Assembly (NCBI GenBank): GCA_036023115.1
Contig: JAYKKT010000079.1
Location: 13,011,501-13,075,500 of the forward strand
DNA length: 64,000 nt
Direction of reading: 5' to 3'
From: Brasenia schreberi
Lineage: Eukaryota; Streptophyta; Magnoliopsida; Nymphaeales; Cabombaceae
Shown here one piece after another: positions 55,850 through 64,000 of the stretch. Each line of letters opens with the position of its first letter. Within the stretch, counting starts at the first letter, position 1. Below the pieces are notes generated by a model. That model saw only the letters and a program-made list of their open reading frames with translations. It searched no databases and was not told the origin of the DNA. Position numbers and translations under genes: made by a program.

Positions 55850-58760
55850 TTATTATAATCATTAGAAACGAAGCTAAAAGATTATATTACATAATCAAAC
55901 TTTTCATGTCATTGTTTAGGGGCTTGTTTCAAACCATATAATGATTTAATAAGTTTACAAACCTTAGACTCATTCTCACGAGCCATAAATCCCTCTTGCT
56001 TACCCATATAGAGTTTCTCATAGAGGTTACCATATAAAAAAGCAGTCTTCACATCCATCTGATGGATTGTGAGGTCATATATGAAGGTCAGTGCTATAAG
56101 CACTCAAATAGTAGTCATTCGGGAAACTGGGGAATAGGTATCAAAGTAATATATTTCTTCCTTTTATGAGTACACTTTAGCAACTAATTTGGCCTTATGC
56201 TGATTGATTGTATTGTCTGCATTCAATTTTTTTTAAAGATCCACTTGCAACCCACAGTAGAACAATCAAGAGGTAAATCCACAAATTCTCAAATATCGTT
56301 GGAAAGAATTGATTGGATTTTATCATTAACGATTTCCTTCCAAAAGTTAACCTTGGGTAAGGTCATAGCTTGCTGAAAGGAAATAGGACTATCCTCGATA
56401 TTGAAAGTAACAAAGTCACTTTCAAAGTCCTTTGATATCCTAGGCCGTTTACTTCTTCTTGGTTTACTTATTTTTTGAGTGTCATCAGATTTAAAAACAA
56501 CACAATCACATTTATCATCTTTCCACATGATCGGGAATAAAACCAATGGTAGGATCAAAATCTGTAGAAAATACATTTTGGAGAACTTTAGTCTTCATGA
56601 GAAACATTCTAAAAGGATGTAGCATCACAAAGCTCAATAATTATGTTAATGTCTATCCCGGAAACATCATATCTAATGATCAAGAATCTTTATGAATAAC
56701 TTGTCTCCACATAACTCAGAAATATAACATTCACTGTTTTAGGCTCTAATTTATTTTTCTTGTGTTTAGGGATGAGTATTTTCGCAAGGCACCCCATACT
56801 TTGAGATATTTGAGATTGGTCTTTTGACCCTTCCAAAGCTCAAATGAACTACTTTTCTTATGCGTATAGGAAACTTTATTTAGAATATGATAAGTCGTAT
56901 TCAAAACTTCTCTCACATGTAGGTAGGTAATCTAAAACTTTGAAGTAAAACATTAACCATATTATATAGGGTTCTATTATTTCATTCAACTATTCCACTA
57001 GATTGAGGAGAGTGCAGAGCAATAACCTCATGAACAACACCATTATTTTTACAGTATACTTGAAAAAAAATTGAGGTATATTCTCATCTCCTATCAGACC
57101 TTAATCATTTAAGTACATTGCCTGTTTGAGTTTGTGCTTCATTTCTAAATATTTGAAACTTTTCTAAAGCTCTATCTTTACTTTTAAATAAGTAAATATA
57201 ATAATATCTACTGTAATTATCAATAAATATGATAAAATATCTTTTGTTATCCCTTATAATCATTTCATTGAATTCATAAATATCAGTGTCCACCAAATCC
57301 AAAATCTCGGATTTCCTTTAATCGTATGGAAAGGTTTTCTAGGTTGTTTGACATGCACACATATACCACATTTGTGTTTTCTATTTATGACAGTTTTAGG
57401 AATAATATTTAAGTTCATCATTCTTTTCATGAAATCAAGGCTTACATGACCCAACCTAGCATGCTATACATTAGACAATTCAACATTACATACTAAAGAA
57501 GAAGAATATGAAACAGAAGTAGATGCTTTATTATCATTAAAATTCATACAAGAATAAACAATTGGTTTTACATGAATTTTAAACAAATCCTTTACATCAC
57601 ACAAATAGCCCTTCCCAAAAAAATACCTTGTACTTAGTCATATAATAACGACTTTATTATATTTGTAATACAATATTAATCCTTCCCTAACTAAAGTATG
57701 ATCACTTAGGATATTTTTGCTTCACCCTTAACTTCAATAGTCGAATGATCCTCTAAGGTCACTTTTTGCTACAGACGGCCTTATAAGAAACAAATAGAGA
57801 CTGTTTAGCACATACGTGTACATTAGCCCTAGTGTCTACTATCTAGTATCGTAACTCATAAATAGAAAGGAGATGGGGTTTAAGAGATAGAAACGGTCAC
57901 TAGTAGGTATAGTGGTCACCACCATATTAATCATAACTCATTCAATGATTGTAGGTTTCTTGGTTTTTTTGGAGGGATAATCCCTCGCCCAATATCCATC
58001 CTAACCACAAAGCCAATATGGTTTATTTTTGGGTTTCTTTTGAATCTTGGATTTTGGTTTAATCTTTACCTGTTTTTTCTTATGATCACTAGATTGTTTT
58101 TTTCCGATTATCAGGTTAACCCTAGAGGTGTTGTCTACAGGCATATCGAGTTTCTCACATCTATACTCTTCCTCTATTGTTATATCTACCATTAGATCAT
58201 AAAGGGTAATCTTATCCTTCTTATGCTTGAGATCTAGGCCGAAACTCTCGTAAGACTTAGGAAATTTTTCTATAATAGACATAACAATGAACTTGTAAAG
58301 AAGCTCTATTTCGGCTTCGTTCAGACCATGACATAAAAACTGAAACTCGTGAGCTTGTTCAGTCACAGATTTCTCCTCTACTATTTGATACTTAAGAAAC
58401 TTAGCTACAGAATACTTTTCAAGATTGAGCTCTTTAGTATTGTATTTTAGATCAAATGTAGCCCACAAATCTTTTGCTATTGTGGAAGGAAAAAAACTAT
58501 ATACATCAAATAAAATATTTGAAAGTGTTGATAAAATACAACAGTGGTATAAAGTGTCCTCCTTTCATTTGGTGAATCTATCTAAGCTTCTAGAAACAGT
58601 ATCATTGGGTTAGGGATAATGCAACTTGATATAAAGATGCAACCCTAACATGGTTAACCAAATTTTCATACATTGCTGCCAGCATTTAACATGGGGACCA
58701 ACAAACTTTTTGAGTATTAAGGTCAAGTCAATCTTAGGTAAGAGGGTAAACATGTTTACT
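55850..58760 (-). pseudogene. Copia gag-pol remnant (family A, copy 2)
   Basis: Minus-strand order: gag 58468-58001 (MWATFDLKYNTKELNLEKYS, ending in a basic KKKQVKIKPKSKIQKKPKN region and a truncated zinc knuckle), integrase pieces 57454-57105 (GHVSLDFMKRM, CGICVHVKQPRKPF, FIIFIDNYSRYYYIYLF), the linker before RT 56576-56289 (RRSKRPRISKDFES), and RT 56103-55909 ([29 protein letters not shown]). RT's YVDD box and RNase H are absent. Stops and shifts throughout. Confidence 0.82.
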
Positions 58761-58786
58761 ACTATAAAAAGTGATTTCTCTAAGAC

Positions 58787-59387
58787 TGTTGAGAAAACCT
58801 TAGACATATATGCATAATAACATAATATACAACAAATATAAATGTGTCTCAATCATAAACAATAGTCACAAATCCAAAATAAGTCATAATTAAGTCGTAC
58901 AGAAAACAAAAACATAATCAAAATCAGAAACTTATCTATGCGAGTCACCCTTGTAGACTTGCCTTAGACAAATCAATGCCCCGCTATGAGTACGTACGAA
59001 TACCTGCACCATCCTCCCAAGATAAAACGCACACACAACTCGAAGAACACATACCTCACTTCCCTCAAACATACCTCAGTCGCCTATGCCTAGAGCAAAA
59101 AGAAGGATCGCCCATGGGCACAAGGATAATAACTCTTAATCAGCGTGATACGCGCATGTGGTGTAACATGTTCTCCCCAAACTCTTTTAACTAAAGTTAA
59201 TGAGCTACCAAATATATAAAAGGAGATGCGGGTTTGTCACATCCATCAATATGAGACTAAACTTTATCTCCTCTTCATCATTTTCACAAAAGTCTCTCAT
59301 ATGTTACTTTTTACACTTTAGGACTTTTACATATATTAATTAAATATATCAATACTAACATGGATTAAACGTGCATTAATTACAACA
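58787..59387 (-). repeat. 5' LTR of family A copy 2, with internal deletion
   Basis: 601 bp against 860 and 914 bp for the other LTRs. The missing part lies around 59130-59160, where the sequence jumps from 'cacaaggataataactctt' to 'gcgcatgtggtgtaacatg'. Confidence 0.8.
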
Positions 59388-60076
59388 TAAAACATCTTCT
59401 TGGCTTCTCCTTGATTGAAGATGCTCAATCGAATGCTTTCTACTGCTTGGGCGTAAGTTCACAACCATTTTAATGCAGATGGCATGTCACGACCAGGAAG
59501 TTTCAACGAATTCTACTTTGTATCAACTTGTAGAGGATCAGTGGCTTTGGGTTAGTTTTACCTGGTTATCGCACATTGCTTGACTCTTCACGTGCCATTT
59601 GAAGGTCAGAGGCTTGTGCATGTGCTGTGTGTGTTGAAGAGAGAGAGGTGTGAGTGGGGGGGTGGGATGGGGTGGGGTGGGGCATGTTGGCACTTGCTTC
59701 TATACCCAGCTCATCATCTTTCCTTGACCGTTTTCCCACCGAGTAGGGGGAACAGGCAAGCCTTTCCTCATGCTGGGTAGAATAAAATGGTTATATGGTA
59801 AATATTATGTTGTATGCGGTCTGATGCATATGTTGCAGTCATACTATTTTCTCGGTGTTGCAATAGCAAGTAATTTCTGTTTATTTGAGAATCTAGTTGA
59901 TTAGTAGCTTTTTTCTCATTGGAGTTCCCTTTCGGTGCACCAATGTGGTAGTCTGACACCTTTTGCCCAGATTTTCATTTGTAACAGCAGGTGCATTATT
60001 TACCACCTTAGTTCTTATCCTTCATCCTGGATGGCTTTCTCTACATTTATCTTTTATTTGGTTTGATCAGAATAAG
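59388..60076. other. Interval before the pseudogene, unassigned
   Basis: Contains a G-rich run (59650-59680). Could include the 5' part of the decayed trigger-factor copy, but no matching exon was recognised. Confidence 0.3.
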
Positions 60077-61624
60077 AATTTGAAGCTGTTCTTGCAGTTT
60101 CAACTCAAAATTTGATGACAATTGCTGATACGCACAAAGAAGAGATAAAGGTATATATGATAACTTGTGATGTTCATGTAGGATAACATCTGCTGCGGTT
60201 TCAATTATTAATCTTAGTTTATCCACAAATTGGAAAGATTAAGTGGTCCGGATTTTGTACACATGGTTAAGTGCTATCATCTTTTCATCACTAATGCACA
60301 TTTGCAATATGCGGTGAAGTTGAAGATAAGTGTATCTGGTGAAAAGATGCAAGACATTTTTGACAAGGTTTTTTCCCAAGCTTGTTGATGATCCACAGCC
60401 AATTACAGGCTTTGAAGAGTAAAAGGAGGTAAGGTTTTATTATGTTGAACTAGCATCACTAGAGTCAAGCAGTATGTAGGAAAAATTAAGTAGCCCGTTC
60501 TTCCTGTTAATGAAGCTATCTCAATTTATTTCCCAAATGTTCGAGTCTTCGTGCAGGATATATGTGATTCATAACTATTCTATCACAATTCAATCGATAA
60601 GCTTGTGTTGTCATTATTAATATGTTTTGTCCTCCTTGCATGGATAACCTTCGTCTGAACAGCTAACATCTGTGTTTATGTATATGTTCATGTGCACACA
60701 CACAACCTGAGCAGGCACAAGCACACATGCACATGTATGTGTGTATGCTTTCCTCAACCTTTTTCATCTTTGAGTGTACAGCATGCCCGTTCCCCTCCCC
60801 CCCAATATTTCTAGTTTGTATTTACTGGCTTCTATTGGGTATATTGTTGAAGTACTGCTAAATCTGATATACTCCTCATCAATGTTTTCCTCTTTCACAT
60901 GCATTTGAAGTTTCACTTGTTTCTCATGTTCATGGCAATGTGGATTCTTCAAGAAAAACACCTGGTGTAAGTTTTCATCTTGTACCCTATATAACCATCA
61001 CTATCCTGGAACTTTCGGAGGAAATCATGGATTGCTAGTTGAAGAAAAGAAAGGAAAGGCTGTCATATTGATCTCAAATCATCAAGTAGAAAGATTATGA
61101 GACTCAACAAACTCTATAATGTCCCACAGTTTCCTTAATGATTACATGGGTTTGGAAACACAACCTGTCCTCCTGCTCTGCATCCCCCTCCCCTCTCTAC
61201 GTGTGCATGTGTGAAGGCTAATATTCAAAAATATATATTCTGTTGTGAATCTGCAATTTAACTTTAGAAATTGTGCATCTTGTTGTTTGTTCTTAGTTAT
61301 CAGTAATGGTTCTTGTGCGTCTTATCTTAGAATTTTATCTTTTTACCCTTTTTGAAGGATACCCTTAATAAGTACAAACAAGGGAAAATCTTTATTTGTT
61401 ATCCTTCATTATATATGGGAATAAGGATGGGCAATTCCTTTTTCTTTCTCAATTTGCAGGAAGGGTTAAAAGGACCATGAGACCCTTGAGTAGCTTGAAG
61501 CAAAGTTTGAACCTGGAAAATCATTGGGCTTCAGTGTTTCTCTCTCAATCCAGAAGGAAAATACACAAGCTGCTTTCGTATTTCACAGAAGTCAGAATTG
61601 CTTTTGAAGATTTCATGGCTATTC
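60077..61624 (+). pseudogene. Trigger-factor N-domain paralogue, decayed but intron-containing
   Basis: Plus-strand counterpart of the gene at 54144-40248. Exon-like 60077-60150 ends HKEEIK before GTATAT, in the phase of exon 4. 60320-60428 matches exon 5: LKISVSGEKMQDIFDKVFS, then KLVDDPQPITGFEE, then GTAAGG; its length is 109 nt, as in the intact gene, yet it holds one extra C near 60374-60376 and lacks one base near 60420, so 13 or so codons are out of frame and a TGA and TAA appear. 61460 to about 61620 matches exon 8 (LEAKFEPGKSLGFSVSLSI against [19 protein letters not shown]) with a frameshift and a stop. Counterparts of exons 6 and 7 were not found. Retained introns show it arose by DNA duplication, not retroposition. 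Confidence 0.72.
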
Positions 61625-64000
61625 TTTTCTCCTCTTCTCATAATGATTATCGCAAGTAGATTTTTTGTCCAGATTATGACACGAGGGGTCAAAGTTTTGT
61701 GCCATCCTGACTAACTATTTATTTGAGTTCAGGTTGATTTGTTTTGAATCCACTACTGGAACATGGTTTGCACTTTTGATGGAAATTCACAAAGCTGCTC
61801 AAAAGAGGCACATTTCTGCTTTGCCCGTTCATTCAAAGCGCTAGTCATTAATGCTTTCCTATCGTGTCTTATAGCAGCGGGCTGTTAGTCTTTGACACGC
61901 AAACCTGCCTTTCCTTATAAGCGGCCAAGGCAAGAGGTGCTTTGCTCGTCTTTGACATCGTAACTTAACACTTACTATAAGGTAAGATAGAGCTTTGCTT
62001 GTCTGTATATCGGGTTTGAGTTTGAATGTGGCCATTGAAATGCATTTTATGGCATGTTTCAGCCACGTATATGGACCCGGTGGAGAAAGAGCTCTCCTAT
62101 GTACTTTTTACTTGCTCCCTTTATGAGCATACTCTATACCTCGTTGTAAGTTGGGCTTTTCCATGCATGTTGATTATGAAAAAGATTTTGGTCCGTTCAA
62201 TATTTGTTCATTTGCTATTGTCATCTTCTTGATCCCTTGTGGAATCTTATTTAGAAAGATGTCACACTTCTTGAGCTTTTGATCACACAATCATAACATC
62301 ACCTTCCCTCAAACTTGGCCCCTATTTAGAGAACCTTTTTGAATTTGGTACACCCATTATCATCTTTATTTTTAGGTATAGGAAGAACTTCAGATATTGG
62401 TCAAGGAAAAGTTTGCAGTTACAATGACTCCTGCAAAGGTCATATATTATCTGTGACTGAAGTGTGTATTTTGGGGTCTAAGTGATGACTTTCAAACTTT
62501 TCATGGAATTGCAATGCGAAACACGGGAACATATATTTAGGTGGTCTTGATTTTTTGAATTTACATAAACCGACTCACTTGAATTTCACTCAACTGAACT
62601 ACCCCTCACCCCAATAATTTTCTAGGTCTGTCTCTGCCTCATGAGGTGGCTTGAACGCTTGTAACGAGAAATCCTTTACAAAAATCATTTCCTTGGCGCA
62701 TGCTGAGAATGGACATTGAGTGACGATGTCAAAAATGACGGATTATGGTGGATGAAAGATGATAACTGATACGACAATATTCACACTGTTTTTCCTATCA
62801 CAAACAAGACATTCAACACCATAGAGAATCACTAGCAATAGATTGGAGAATTGGTTAACGCATGTAAAAGGTGTAGAAAGTAGCCTTTCGTATTCACATG
62901 CTACATAGTACCTTACCGACAGGAGCCCAACTAAAGTTATTGAACCTCTGGCATGAGAGTCCTTAGGAACAACAGACACATGCACGACACATACGCATGC
63001 ATATGAGAGTTAGCTGCATGCACCCACGAGCAAGTTTTCATTTACCAGTATCGGTTGACCGCTTTACATGCCAAAACAAAAACTGAACCTTTCCCCTCTC
63101 CCCTCTCCCCTCTCCACTGATTGGAGGTTGTGTTAGATTGAGCAGAGAACCGCCATAGTTCCCAAGGAAACATGCCAAATTGAATTATCATACAGAAGGC
63201 AACGACCCCAACATGCCGCAACTGAAAAAGCCACTTTTGGAAGCCAAAATAAGCTTAACCATATCCCATGCATTAGGAGGTGGCTTGAGTGCTTTGCAAC
63301 CAGAGATCCACAATAACATCATTGTTACCTACCACTGAGGATGGCACAAGGAATGATGAGGGCAAAACGGCAGATTTGTTGCATAATAGGTAATAACAAA
63401 TACGGCTATAATCACATTGTTTTTTGACAAAACGAATTGAAAATAAACAAGGCAGAGAATAAAAGTTGCACTCACACCTCATATTTCATTCTTAGGCGGA
63501 ATGATACCCATGGCTTGAAAGAATAAAGGCTGCATGGATTCTGCGAGAAATAATGTATGGAAATTGTGTAGATTAGCATCAAGGGATATGGGTTGACATG
63601 AAATGTCATTCTTAATGATCAATGCTGAAGCTCGTAATACCAATCCAACTATTCAGAGAACTTAAAGAGTATTAACATCATGACATGAGCAAAATTCAAC
63701 ACTGGTAAGTGCAGAACATTCTAGGCAGGCATTAGTAAGACAAAAACAAACATCTCGTTGGAAAAGGTCCTGTGTAAACCACCAGTGTGAAGAAAATAGC
63801 ACGGTTAGAATGATACAAACAAACATCTCTCTTTCTCTCTCTCCTCGCTGGAACAGGCATGAGAGCGAGCGAGAGATTTGTTTTATACATCATTCTGACA
63901 TTAATATTTCAAACAGTTGTGCCAGAATGTCCATGTGTATGGTTTTCTTAAGAGTTTTAAGTATAGGTTTAAGCTCCATAGGATTATTCCTTAGGAAATC
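61625..64000. other. Right-end interval, unassigned
   Basis: No recognised gene. A (CCCCTCT)n tract lies at 63091-63115. Two patches with 'aggtggcttga' (62643 and 63280) look faintly alike but the similarity fades within 25 bases. Short open frames are not supported by splice signals or family resemblance. Confidence 0.4.

Larger units (their letters stand above)
54471..59387 (-). mobile_element. Ty1/copia retrotransposon, family A, both LTRs (copy 2)
   Basis: Minus-strand element: 3' LTR 54471-55330, internal 55331-58786, 5' LTR 58787-59387 (internally deleted). Flanks GAAAA (54466-54470) and TAAAA (59388-59392) may be an imperfect target duplication. The internal part lacks the end of RT and RNase H: after the 3' LTR and about 500 bp of unrelated sequence, recognisable RT starts near 55850. 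It lies just upstream of the trigger-factor-like gene, oriented the same way. Confidence 0.85.

Overview
This is a plant nuclear window, probably from a flowering plant. It is AT-rich and built mainly from old, nested transposable elements, with two spliced host genes (minus strand) and one decayed gene copy (plus strand) between them. No rRNA, tRNA, CRISPR array or bacterial-style operon was seen. The species cannot be named from this sequence.

The main host gene runs on the minus strand from 54144 to 40248. Eight exons with compatible phases give a 204-residue plastid-type protein with a trigger-factor N-terminal (ribosome-binding) domain. It has exons of only 14 and 23 nt and one GC-AG intron. 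Its introns are swollen by a hAT transposon carrying a nested MITE (intron 3) and by an RTE-type LINE, a second copy of the same MITE, a MITE-like GC-rich repeat and a small rearranged LINE fragment (intron 6). A diverged, frameshifted copy of the same gene lies on the plus strand at about 60.08-61.62 kb.

The second host gene, also on the minus strand, encodes a RING-CH (RINGv) zinc-finger protein. Exons are visible at 21989-21918, 20281-20214 and 15380-15290; its 5' half was not found with confidence. A complete Ty1/copia element (21991-28126, plus strand, 5-bp target duplication CAAAC) sits at the border of the RING exon, and the duplicated target bases recreate an AG acceptor exactly at the exon edge.

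Layout: 0-3.2 kb, two RTE LINE fragments tail to tail; 3.2-7.6 kb, truncated minus-strand copia (family A); 7.6-8.4 kb, unassigned; 8.4-14.5 kb, complete but dead minus-strand copia (family B); 14.5-22 kb, 3' part of the RING gene with a decayed hAT in an intron; 22-28.1 kb, family B-related plus-strand copia; 28.9-32 kb, internally deleted copia; 32-34 kb, minus-strand LINE; 34-40 kb, low-coding region with a SINE-like unit, GAACC/GGTTC-rich repeats, microsatellites and two candidate exons; 40.2-54.1 kb, trigger-factor-like gene; 54.5-59.4 kb, minus-strand copia of family A with both LTRs; 59.4-64 kb, the pseudogene and unassigned sequence. Every transposon reading frame seen is broken by stops, frameshifts or deletions, so none looks autonomous now.
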